Positions 35,641 through 42,267 of a DNA stretch of 64,000 nt are shown piece by piece. Both the position numbers and the translations under genes were made by a program. This DNA comes from an uncultured Bacteroidales bacterium. Lineage in GTDB: Bacteria; Bacteroidota; Bacteroidia; Bacteroidales; Paludibacteraceae. The notes under the pieces are model-generated. The model worked only from the letters and a program-made list of their open reading frames with translations. It had not been told where the DNA came from and did no database searches. How positions within the stretch are numbered: position 1 is the stretch's first letter; each line of letters begins with the position of its first letter. The stretch is from NCBI GenBank assembly GCA_902784585.1, contig CACZVM010000003.1, forward strand, positions 124,001 to 188,000. The letters run 5' to 3'.

Positions 35641-35770
35641 ATAATTCACAATTCACAATTCAAAATTCTTAGCCCCGAAGGGCACGATTATTTGACAAGG
35701 TCAAATTTTCACAATTCAGAATTCTTAGCCCCGAAGGGCACGATTATTTGACAAGGTCAAATTTTCATAA
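35641..35770 (-). repeat. Double-hairpin repeat element, copies B and C in tandem
   Basis: Two tandem copies of the unit seen at 33472-33526, with period about 56 bp, separated by CACAATTCAGAATTC. On the minus strand each has an ATTTGACC/GGTCAAAT-like hairpin followed by GCCCTTCGGGGC. They lie in the nrdD leader just upstream of the ribosome-binding region. Confidence 0.9.
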
Positions 35771-35771
35771 T

Positions 35772-35832
35772 GCACAAAGCGTCCTAAAAAACTCCGTACT
35801 ACAAAAAATGTACGGATTCTAATAGTTTGTGC
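35772..35832 (-). promoter_or_regulatory. nrdD: Structured leader segment of nrdD, possible attenuator
   Basis: On the minus strand an outer pair (GCACAAA / TTTGTGC) encloses a hairpin TCCGTAC / GTACGGA with the loop ATTTTTTGTA, and GTTTTTT follows that inner hairpin at once. Hairpin plus T-run is terminator-like. The sequence between promoter and start codon is about 270 nt, unusually long for this genome. Whether it senses a ligand, redox state or translation is unknown. Confidence 0.45.
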
Positions 35833-35907
35833 TTTCCGTGGACTAAAAAAATATTAAACAAAAATTGTTTGTTATCTATTATTTTCTATAGTTCATTGAA
35901 ATCGGGT

Positions 35908-35940
35908 GCAAAAGTACTACAAATATTTTGATTGTGCAAA
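35908..35940 (-). promoter_or_regulatory. nrdD: Promoter of nrdD
   Basis: TACTTTTGC at 35908-35916 (-7), 20 bp, TTTG at 35937-35940 (-33), followed by CACAATCA. Immediately upstream lies an inverted repeat shared with another promoter. Confidence 0.8.
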
Positions 35941-36070
35941 TTTTTTGACAACTTTTTTCAAAAAAAATTTTACAAAGTTGTCCAAAACTTTTTGTTACTT
36001 TGTTCATTTTCTGCATTTTACATTTTTTATTAACACAAAAAGTTGTCCAAAATAAAAAATTGTTAACAAA
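35941..36070 (-). promoter_or_regulatory. Operator-like inverted repeat upstream of nrdD
   Basis: GACAACTTT at 35947-35955 and AAAGTTGTC at 35974-35982 are perfect inverted arms with an 18-bp AT-rich spacer, touching the -33 box. A further AAAGTTGTCC-like word lies at about 36039-36048. The same arrangement occurs at 38322-38475 upstream of the gene at 38207. Confidence 0.6.
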
Positions 36071-36094
36071 CCTTGGTTCTCCGTTAGGGAAAAC

Positions 36095-36125
36095 AAAAAG
36101 CAGCCACCGAAGTGACTGCTTTTTT
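36095..36125 (-). terminator. Intrinsic terminator of the T9SS cargo gene
   Basis: Stem AGCAGTCAC / GTGGCTGCT with a TTCG tetraloop, then TTTTTG on the minus strand. It ends transcription about 25 bp after the stop at 36147. A T-run on the other side makes it potentially bidirectional. Confidence 0.88.
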
Positions 36126-36146
36126 GCCTGAAATAGAGCAATTTGC

Positions 36147-38207
36147 TTATTTCACGATGGTACCTTGAGCGTTGTACTCTACACCATTCTTGATGATAAT
36201 GAGTTGACCGTTACGAACCGTCTTAACAGTGTTCACACCAGCCTCGGTATTCTCAATGCCTTCCGGATACTCACCCAGACGGCTGTAGATACCTTGTCCC
36301 CAAGTGTTGGTAGCAGCTACCTCAATAACGCCATTCTCCAGAACAGTTACCGTACCGTTAACGATAAGCCACAGCGGAATATTGATATAACCCTCGTTAT
36401 CCAGCGAACCAGCGTACGAACCGTAGATGTATTGGTTAATAGATCCTGCGGTTACCGTACCTGCATCGTAGCTCTCGTTGATAGGATAAACGCCTGCAGG
36501 CAGCTCGGTCGTACCGGCAGCTACGTTGAACTCGATGGAGATTGTATTGTTCTGAGCGTCCTGAGCATCAACGACGAATACGTTGTACTGTGCCAGATAT
36601 TGATCGTCAATATTGTATGTCGGGAACTTGTAGTAGAAGCCCTCATCCTGGCTGTCGTACTGATTGCCCTGCGGCTGCGGCTCGTAGTCCTCAACCGTAG
36701 CCGTGAGGTTGAGCGTGAACTCAATTACATCTGCGCTATTCACGTAGTTCTGTCCCTTGAGCGTACCGGTGATGGTAGCGTTGGTGCCGCTAACAGCCAC
36801 AACGACATTCGCATCTACCATATCATAGTACAGCGTGTCCGAACCAACCACTTTCACTACATAGGTGTAGTCAGCCATCAGGTCAGAACGTCCGTACGTA
36901 CCCGGGATAGAAGTAGCATAAGCAGCGATGGTTACCATCTGGCTAGCCGTAGAACCGATGAACTGCCAAGCTTGACCCTCATAGTTGGTGAGCTTACCGC
37001 TCATGGTGATGGTCTCTTGGCTGGTAGCGTCCGGAATAACATATTGCAGGTTGAGCGTATATTGTACGCCGTCCATGCTCAGTATAGTACCGGTGATAGC
37101 TACGCCGGTAGCGGTGTTAGCTACGGTGATCGTACCCTCGTAGATATCGATCTCGTCTTCTTCACCCTCGATGCTCAGGCTAACTTCATCTGCGCTGAAC
37201 GTACCGAAATAGTTTTCTGCCGGCAGGTACATGCTTACGGTGTAGTCCTCGTTGCTTGCCTCTGCGATGATAATGCTGAACACACTTGCATAGCTATCAT
37301 CCAACACGAGGTTGGTAGCGGTGATGGTCTCGAAAGTCTCTGCGGTCGGAGCCGTGAAGGAGAACGTTACATGATATACGTTACCGTCACCGGCCAGGAT
37401 CCAACCCTCCAGTGCAATAACACCGTTGTTCTCAGCTACTACGCAGTGAGCGCTAACAGCCTCGAAATCATTCACGTAGGTATATTCCAGTTCCACGTCC
37501 TCTTCGCCGTACGTACCTGCGGGAGCACCCTCAGCACACGGGAAAGTAAAGGCGATCTCATAGTCCTCGTTCTCTGCACCCAATTGGCACAGACCATCGT
37601 CGTAGATAGGCTTGTTTGCATTACCCGTGAAGACAACGTCAATGGTGTCACCGGTGATGATGAACGGAGCCTGATCATAGGTCAGGGTGTAGTTGTTACC
37701 CAGCGTGTCGGTGAAAGCAGCAGCAAAATGAACCAACTCCTGCTCCTCGTACATCGAGACCGTCTTGGTCAGCGAAGCCGAAGCATACGCCATCTTGCCG
37801 TTAGCACCACGCATGTACGAATAGTTCGGGATCATGTCAGCCAGCGTGTAAATCTGGTTGAGAGCCAACTCTTGCGTTCCCTCTGCAACGACGATGTCGA
37901 AGTAGTAAACGTTCTCGTCAGCGTCGTACAGCTTTACCCATACGTCGTTGTCAGTCGTGTAGAAGTTCTCAGCATAGTCCGTGATCGTCACGTTGTAGTT
38001 GTCGAGCTTAGCCTGCGGAGCCTTGAAAGCGACAGCAGCACGCTCTGCTTTCTGCAGACTCGTTGCCGGAAGGGTCTGATGAGCCTTTACAGTCTTCACA
38101 GCCTCCATAGCCTCTGCCTGTTTGCTCTTACCCAGCACCTTTGCAGGAGCTGCACTTGCGCTAAAAGCGATTGCGATAGCGCATACGAAAGAGAAAAATT
38201 TCTTCAT
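36147..38207 (-). CDS. Secreted T9SS cargo protein with repeated beta domains
   Basis: A 686-residue acidic protein with a signal peptide (MKKFFSFVCAIAIAFSASA). The body repeats a module of about 110-130 residues with strands such as YNVTITDYAENFY, GTYGEEDVELEYTYV and GVAITGTILSMDGVQYTLNL. The end, NTVKTVRNGQLIIIKNGVEY then NAQGTIVK, is a clear T9SS type A sorting module. The same kind of module appears in the lipoprotein at 38542-39405. The function is not recognised. Its leader is nearly identical to that of the 39405 gene, while the sequence upstream of its promoter matches that of nrdD. It ends in a strong terminator. Confidence 0.85.
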   Translation of the reverse strand: MKKFFSFVCAIAIAFSASAAPAKVLGKSKQAEAMEAVKTVKAHQTLPATSLQKAERAAVAFKAPQAKLDNYNVTITDYAENFYTTDNDVWVKLYDADENVYYFDIVVAEGTQELALNQIYTLADMIPNYSYMRGANGKMAYASASLTKTVSMYEEQELVHFAAAFTDTLGNNYTLTYDQAPFIITGDTIDVVFTGNANKPIYDDGLCQLGAENEDYEIAFTFPCAEGAPAGTYGEEDVELEYTYVNDFEAVSAHCVVAENNGVIALEGWILAGDGNVYHVTFSFTAPTAETFETITATNLVLDDSYASVFSIIIAEASNEDYTVSMYLPAENYFGTFSADEVSLSIEGEEDEIDIYEGTITVANTATGVAITGTILSMDGVQYTLNLQYVIPDATSQETITMSGKLTNYEGQAWQFIGSTASQMVTIAAYATSIPGTYGRSDLMADYTYVVKVVGSDTLYYDMVDANVVVAVSGTNATITGTLKGQNYVNSADVIEFTLNLTATVEDYEPQPQGNQYDSQDEGFYYKFPTYNIDDQYLAQYNVFVVDAQDAQNNTISIEFNVAAGTTELPAGVYPINESYDAGTVTAGSINQYIYGSYAGSLDNEGYINIPLWLIVNGTVTVLENGVIEVAATNTWGQGIYSRLGEYPEGIENTEAGVNTVKTVRNGQLIIIKNGVEYNAQGTIVK

Positions 38208-38309
38208 AATAGATAATTTTTTAGTTAATGAATTGGGTTAATACAATATAAATATTTGCATTTTTCGTACAAATAAATCATTCACGCCGCAAAATTACAA
38301 TAAATATTC
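38193..38309 (-). repeat. Duplicated leader, copy 1
   Basis: About 110 bp covering the first codons (MKKFF), the leader and the -7 box match 39394-39505 with about four differences. The leader is AT-rich (for example ACCCAATTCATTAAC) and carries no obvious open frame. Confidence 0.9.
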
Positions 38310-38321
38310 TGATTGTGCAAA
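38290..38321 (-). promoter_or_regulatory. Promoter of the T9SS cargo gene at 38207
   Basis: TAATTTTGC at 38290-38298 and TTTG at 38318-38321, 19 bp apart. TTTG is followed by CACAATCAG, as at nrdD. The leader is about 75 nt. Confidence 0.8.
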
Positions 38322-38475
38322 TTTTTTGACAACTTTTTTCAAAAAAAATAATTCACAAAGTTGTCCAAAACTTTTAGTTATATAATTGCAAATCAATAGT
38401 TTACAAAATTTATCAACAGGAAAAGTTGTCCAAAACGTAGAATTGTTGATAACTACAGGTTGTCAAAAACGTAAA
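38322..38475 (-). promoter_or_regulatory. Operator-like region shared with nrdD
   Basis: Inverted arms GACAACTTT (38328-38336) and AAAGTTGTC (38357-38365) touch the -33 box; further AAAGTTGTCC and GGTTGTC words lie at about 38423 and 38458, and TTATCAACA-like words at about 38411 and 38446. The first 80 bp match the nrdD upstream region closely. Confidence 0.6.
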
Positions 38476-38485
38476 ATAAGAGGCA

Positions 38486-38516
38486 CAAAAAAAGCTGCCC
38501 CGAAAGGCAGCTTTTA
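38486..38516 (-). terminator. Intrinsic terminator of the lipoprotein gene
   Basis: Stem AGCTGCC / GGCAGCT with loop TTTCGG, then a run of seven T on the minus strand, about 30 bp after the stop at 38542. Confidence 0.88.
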
Positions 38517-38541
38517 TGGATAAAAGATTTTCTTCTACCGA

Positions 38542-39405
38542 TTAGAAAGCCAATTTCTTTGCGCCTTTTTTCGCAATAACTTTCTTAGCAGCAAGTTTCT
38601 TCGGAGCTGTAGCAGATCCGCCTTCTTCTGCTGCTGCCGGAGCAGGAGTAATCATCGTTACCTTGTACAGCGTGTTGTTGTAGCAAAGCAGGTCTGCGCT
38701 GATGGAGATGTTGTCATCATTGCTCGGGGTAATCGTAATATCAGCTGTAAAAATATCATTCATCGATTCATCTGCCATATCAGCAACGAACGATCCGATA
38801 TACTGAGGATCCAGGTCATCCTCGGTGAACGTACCAGCCAACTCGTCAGCCCAGATACCCAACTGTACATACTCCGTACTGTCTTCGTTGTAACCATAAA
38901 CGCCCCAAAGACCATAAGCGCTGTAGCCATCATACAACATGCCCTCAGGGATGTTTACATTAACCGTCTTTTTAGCCTCCGGTTCTATATAAACGAGATT
39001 CAGCTCGTAAACATTGCCATCGTCACCGGTCAACTTACCAATAACAATAACTTTCTTACCGTTGTTCTCAACCGTTACAGTAATAGAACCTTCAGTAAAT
39101 GCAACTTCTGTTTCCGTAGCAATAATTTCAATGAACGAATAATCCGGATCAAGATCCTCTACAGTGTACATACCATCAGGTTTGGTGATCACTTTGTCTT
39201 CAGAATTCGACAAGGTAATGTAATACAAGTCGTTCTGAGCCTGTATTTGCCAAAAACCATAGTCATCAATCACGTCGGTAAACTTAACACCCTCGCTGAT
39301 GTTAACCTTAATAGTAGCATCACCTTCACCTTCACCGCCTTTGTTGCAGGATGCAAAGCTGAACGCTACCAGCGCTACAGCTGCAAAAGCAAAAAATTTC
39401 TTCAT
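38542..39405 (-). CDS. Secreted lipoprotein related to the neighbouring T9SS cargo
   Basis: A 287-residue protein. The signal sequence MKKFFAFAAVALVAFSFASC ends in a lipobox, and a Gly/Glu-rich linker follows (NKGGEGEGD). Two modules of about 110 residues (ITLSNSEDKVITKPDGMYTV and VQLGIWADELAGTFTEDD) resemble those of the protein at 36147-38207. The C-terminus is very basic (APKKLAAKKVIAKKGAKKLA), odd for an acidic surface protein, and may bind an anionic polymer. No named family. The near-identical leader suggests shared post-transcriptional control or recent duplication, but its -33 box is of a different class. Confidence 0.8.
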   Translation of the reverse strand: MKKFFAFAAVALVAFSFASCNKGGEGEGDATIKVNISEGVKFTDVIDDYGFWQIQAQNDLYYITLSNSEDKVITKPDGMYTVEDLDPDYSFIEIIATETEVAFTEGSITVTVENNGKKVIVIGKLTGDDGNVYELNLVYIEPEAKKTVNVNIPEGMLYDGYSAYGLWGVYGYNEDSTEYVQLGIWADELAGTFTEDDLDPQYIGSFVADMADESMNDIFTADITITPSNDDNISISADLLCYNNTLYKVTMITPAPAAAEEGGSATAPKKLAAKKVIAKKGAKKLAF

Positions 39406-39505
39406 AATAGATAATTTTTAGTTAATAAATTGGGTTAATACAATATAAATATTTGCATTTTTCGTACAAATAAATCTTTCACGCTGCAAAATTACAATAA
39501 ATATT
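39394..39505 (-). repeat. Duplicated leader, copy 2
   Basis: The second copy of the leader at 38193-38309. The match stops just upstream of the -7 box, and the -33 regions differ. Confidence 0.9.
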
Positions 39506-39518
39506 TGATATACGCAAG
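39486..39518 (-). promoter_or_regulatory. Promoter of the lipoprotein gene
   Basis: TAATTTTGC at 39486-39494, 20 bp, CTTG at 39515-39518, followed by CGTATATCA. Confidence 0.8.
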
Positions 39519-39582
39519 AGCGCGCGCATTTTTTATTCTTTTGTGCATCACATCCGCTATTAAACACAAAATCAGCAATTTT

Positions 39583-39650
39583 CTAAAATCACGCCATATA
39601 TACTATAAGTATATATAAGTATGGGTATGATACGTTCCGGTCTCGTTCTG
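39583..39650 (+). repeat. Dispersed palindromic repeat, copy 2
   Basis: Repeats the element at 5482-5560: TTTCTAAAATCACGCC, a TATATACT/AGTATATA inverted repeat, AGTATGGGTATGATACG, TTCCGGTCTCGTTC. It lies between the lipoprotein promoter and the end of umuC. Confidence 0.85.
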
Positions 39651-39728
39651 ATCTCGTTCTGATCTCGTTCTGATCTCGATCCAGTCTCGATCCAGTCTCG
39701 ATTCAGTCTCGATCCGGTCTCGATCACT
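39641..39728 (+). repeat. 11-bp tandem repeat array
   Basis: Eight units of 11 bp: TCTCGTTCTGA three times, then TCTCGATCCAG twice, and TCTCGATTCAG, TCTCGATCCGG, TCTCGATCACT. The period equals about one helical turn. The rest of the gap up to umuC (39729-39817) shows nothing clear. Confidence 0.85.
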
Positions 39729-39817
39729 CTTGCTCGACTTAGGCTCCAGCCTGTCCCCCCTTTTCGAAGTCAAAAATCAATTGGCTTCTCCATGATAAAG
39801 TCTCGTTAGTAAATCTT

Positions 39818-41080
39818 CTAACATTTGAGTGTGATGATGTCGGAGAGTCGTGTGGTATAGGCAGGACTCTTGGCACCGACTTCGTAGAGCGAGGCAGCCT
39901 GTTCGGTAGGTATATTCGGAGTGAAACCGATGGCTGTTTGACCATGTCGGGTGTTGATACGATCGATTGCCTGCTGCAGTCGTTCGTCGCGTTGTCGATC
40001 TCGAACATCGAAGAGTGACTGCTGTACGCCGTTGTCGGGCGAGACATTGCACACAATGACTCCGGCGCGTTTATAAGGTGTGTCAGGTCGCCACTGGGTG
40101 CGTACCACCCGCAGCAGGGCTTCCGTCATCTCATGCGTGTTAGCCGTCGGCGTAGAGAAAGTGACGGTGGCCTGGATGACAAACTGCTGCTCCTGGAAGC
40201 GCGAGGTATGGGCAAAGACGATCATCTGGCGGCAGACGGAATGCTGGCGGCGCAGTTTTTCTGCCACGCGGGCACAGAACCGCCCCATGGCCTGTTCGAG
40301 CAGGCTGCGATCGGTGACACCATGGGCGAAGGTGCGTGAGCAAGTGATGGACTGCTTCTCCGGCAAATCACGCACAGAGATACAATCTTCGCCATTAAGT
40401 TCGCGCCATGTGTTAAGGCCCGGCTGATGAAGGATGTTCTTGGCAAAAGCGGGTGTACGATTCACAAAATCCAAGGCTGTCTTAATGCCATTCAGTTGGA
40501 GTTTGGCTACCGACCGGCGACCGATGCCCCATACCTCGTCGATAGGATACGCGGCAAGTGCCTTGGTGCGTTGGTCCATCGTATCGATCACGCATACACC
40601 GGCATAGCCGGCATAGCGTTTGGCGTAGTGGGAGGCCACCTTACAGAGCGTCTTGGTAGATGCTATGCCGATGGAGACTGGGATGCCAATGCCGTGCATT
40701 ATCTCTGATCGGATACGCAGACAAAGCGTGCGTGCTTCGGCCGCGTTGCTGAGATAAGAGAGGTCCAGAAAAGCCTCGTCGATGGAATACTGCTGCAAGT
40801 CGTCGGTGTAGCGACTAAGGATACGCATGATACGCGAGGAGAGGTCGCCGTAGAGCGGGAAATTGGAGGAGAAATGGACGATGCCATGTTTCTCCGCGAG
40901 AGGCCTGATCTGATAGAAAGGCACACCCATCTTCACACCGAGTTGCTTCACCTCGTTGCTGCGCGCGACGACACAGCCGTCGTTGCCGGACAGCACCACT
41001 ACGGGCTTGTCGTGCAGGTCGGGACGGAAGACCCGTTCACAACTGACGAAGAAATTGTTGCAGTCGACGAGGGCGTACAT
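39818..41080 (-). CDS. umuC: Y-family DNA polymerase V catalytic subunit
   Basis: A 420-residue translesion polymerase. MYALVDCNNFFVSCERVF opens the palm domain with the first catalytic Asp. YSIDEAFLDLSY holds the second catalytic acidic pair. A helix-hairpin-helix (PIDEVWGIGRRSVAKLQLNG) and the little-finger domain follow (CSRTFAHGVTDRSLLEQAMG). The length fits UmuC rather than DinB. It follows umuD by 2 bp, forming the usual SOS mutagenesis operon. The C-terminal end is normal. Confidence 0.95.
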   Translation of the reverse strand: MYALVDCNNFFVSCERVFRPDLHDKPVVVLSGNDGCVVARSNEVKQLGVKMGVPFYQIRPLAEKHGIVHFSSNFPLYGDLSSRIMRILSRYTDDLQQYSIDEAFLDLSYLSNAAEARTLCLRIRSEIMHGIGIPVSIGIASTKTLCKVASHYAKRYAGYAGVCVIDTMDQRTKALAAYPIDEVWGIGRRSVAKLQLNGIKTALDFVNRTPAFAKNILHQPGLNTWRELNGEDCISVRDLPEKQSITCSRTFAHGVTDRSLLEQAMGRFCARVAEKLRRQHSVCRQMIVFAHTSRFQEQQFVIQATVTFSTPTANTHEMTEALLRVVRTQWRPDTPYKRAGVIVCNVSPDNGVQQSLFDVRDRQRDERLQQAIDRINTRHGQTAIGFTPNIPTEQAASLYEVGAKSPAYTTRLSDIITLKC

Positions 41081-41082
41081 GA

Positions 41083-41517
41083 TTAACGGCGGACGGAATG
41101 GATGGTATGAGTGATGACGCCCCAGACACCAAAGGCATTGTCCTCATCCACGCGGATGGGACTATAAGCATCGTTGTGCGGAATAAGCCAAGCGCACCGG
41201 CCGGATGGGTCGGAACGAAACTCCTTGACCGTAAACTCGCCGTCGATATACGCCGCCACATAGTCGCCATCAGCGGCCTGAAGCGAGCGATCGATGACCA
41301 CCAAATCGCCACTGAAGATACCAGCGTCCTGCATGCTATCCCCCTCGATGCGAGCATAAAACGTCGTCTCGGGATGACGAACAAGTTCGCGTGTAATGTC
41401 AATACGCTCTGTGCAGTCGGCTGCAGGCGAAGGAAAACCGGCGTGCAGATGTTCCGCCAAGGCCATTTGCGGCGACTCCTGCTCAGCAGAAGTGATATGA
41501 AGAATTTGTTCAGACAT
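41083..41517 (-). CDS. umuD: UmuD-like S24 peptidase, polymerase V subunit
   Basis: About 144 residues from MSEQILHITSAEQ, chosen because the promoter lies just upstream. The LexA/UmuD fold has the catalytic Ser in RIEGDSMQDAGI and Lys in FTVKEFRSD, with a Cleavage-site-like region near the N-terminus (HAGFPSPAAD, so Ala-Gly replaced by similar small residues). RecA-stimulated self-cleavage gives active UmuD'. It forms an operon with umuC. No recognisable LexA box was found around the promoter. Confidence 0.92.
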   Translation of the reverse strand: MSEQILHITSAEQESPQMALAEHLHAGFPSPAADCTERIDITRELVRHPETTFYARIEGDSMQDAGIFSGDLVVIDRSLQAADGDYVAAYIDGEFTVKEFRSDPSGRCAWLIPHNDAYSPIRVDEDNAFGVWGVITHTIHSVRR

Positions 41518-41536
41518 AATCGTATCGTTTTCGACT

Positions 41537-41569
41537 GCAAAAGTACAACAAAAAATTGACATATGCAAA
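41537..41569 (-). promoter_or_regulatory. Promoter of umuDC
   Basis: TACTTTTGC at 41537-41545, 20 bp, TTTG at 41566-41569, followed by CATATGTCA. The leader is about 15-20 nt. Confidence 0.8.
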
Positions 41570-41608
41570 CGCAAAGAAATAAAAAATCAACAAAAAAATT
41601 CATGCGCG

Positions 41609-41641
41609 CTTGCGTATATGAAATATTTTTTGTAATTTTGC
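41609..41641 (+). promoter_or_regulatory. Promoter of the bactofilin gene
   Basis: CTTG at 41609-41612 followed by CGTATATGA, 20 bp, TAATTTTGC at 41633-41641. Confidence 0.8.
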
Positions 41642-41703
41642 GCCCGATTTCCATAACTGATAATGAAATCATTCCCCTGAACATATAAAAAATAAGAATA
41701 ATT

Positions 41704-42069
41704 ATGGCAAATGAGAAACAAAGCGGACTGATGTTTAATGCACTGACCGCAGGAAGTAAGATCGTAGGTAACATCGCTGCCGACAGCGATTTCCGCATTG
41801 ACGGACTGATTGAAGGTGAACTGAAATGTACCGGTAAGGTAGTGATAGGCGAGAGCGGTAAGGTGAAAGGTACCATCATCTGCCAACAGGCAGAGATCAT
41901 GGGTATGCTGGAAGGCAAGGTGACCTGCCATCAGCAGTTGTCGCTCCGCAGCAGCGGACATATAGAGGGTGAGGTAGTGACCAAGACCCTGATCGTAGAG
42001 CCGGGTGCAGTGTTCAACGGTAGTTGCTCGATGGGCTCGAACGCTTCTTCTGAACCGAAGAAAGCGTAA
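41704..42069 (+). CDS. Bactofilin (polymer-forming cytoskeletal protein)
   Basis: A 121-residue protein made of a right-handed beta-helix core. The bactofilin signature is visible as SKIVGNIAADSDFRIDGLIE then GELKCTGKVVIGESGKVKG and LSLRSSGHIEGEVVTKTLIV. Short disordered ends flank the core, as usual. Bactofilins self-assemble into filaments or patches at the membrane and organise cell-wall or surface functions. It has its own promoter, divergent from umuDC. The next gene begins 200 bp later behind a second promoter-like site. Confidence 0.93.
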   Translation: MANEKQSGLMFNALTAGSKIVGNIAADSDFRIDGLIEGELKCTGKVVIGESGKVKGTIICQQAEIMGMLEGKVTCHQQLSLRSSGHIEGEVVTKTLIVEPGAVFNGSCSMGSNASSEPKKA

Positions 42070-42117
42070 TGGTACATAAAACTAAATGAAAGTTTTTTAG
42101 AAAAAAACCGATAAAAC

Positions 42118-42240
42118 CCCTTTGAATAATTAACCACTGGCGTGTTATGAGTATTTGCTTCAACGCGTCTGCTTACAAATAAATTTGCAGCAGCCTGTTC
42201 AACCAAATCCTCATCTCTGCGAGATTCAATTATTCAAAGG
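42118..42240 (+). repeat. Long-range inverted repeat in the DUF1015 leader
   Basis: CCTTTGAATAATT at 42119-42131 and AATTATTCAAAGG at 42228-42240 are perfect 13-bp complements enclosing about 95 bp, ending just before the ribosome-binding region (AAAGGAGAT). They could form a stem hiding that site if transcription starts upstream. Confidence 0.65.
42154..42188 (+). promoter_or_regulatory. Possible promoter of the DUF1015 gene
   Basis: TTTG at 42154-42157 and TAAATTTGC at 42180-42188, 22 bp apart. The spacing is 2 bp longer than at other promoters here. A start here would leave the upstream arm of the inverted repeat out of the transcript. Confidence 0.5.
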
Positions 42241-42267
42241 AGATAAACATAAAAAACATTTTCGTTC

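Noticed and set aside
36165-38216. 683-codon open frame antisense to the T9SS cargo gene
   Set aside because: The opposite strand has a signal peptide, sorting domain, promoter and terminator; this frame is a mirror of repetitive coding sequence.
39641-39728. CRISPR array
   Set aside because: The 11-bp units are contiguous with no spacers, and no cas genes are nearby; it is a simple tandem array.
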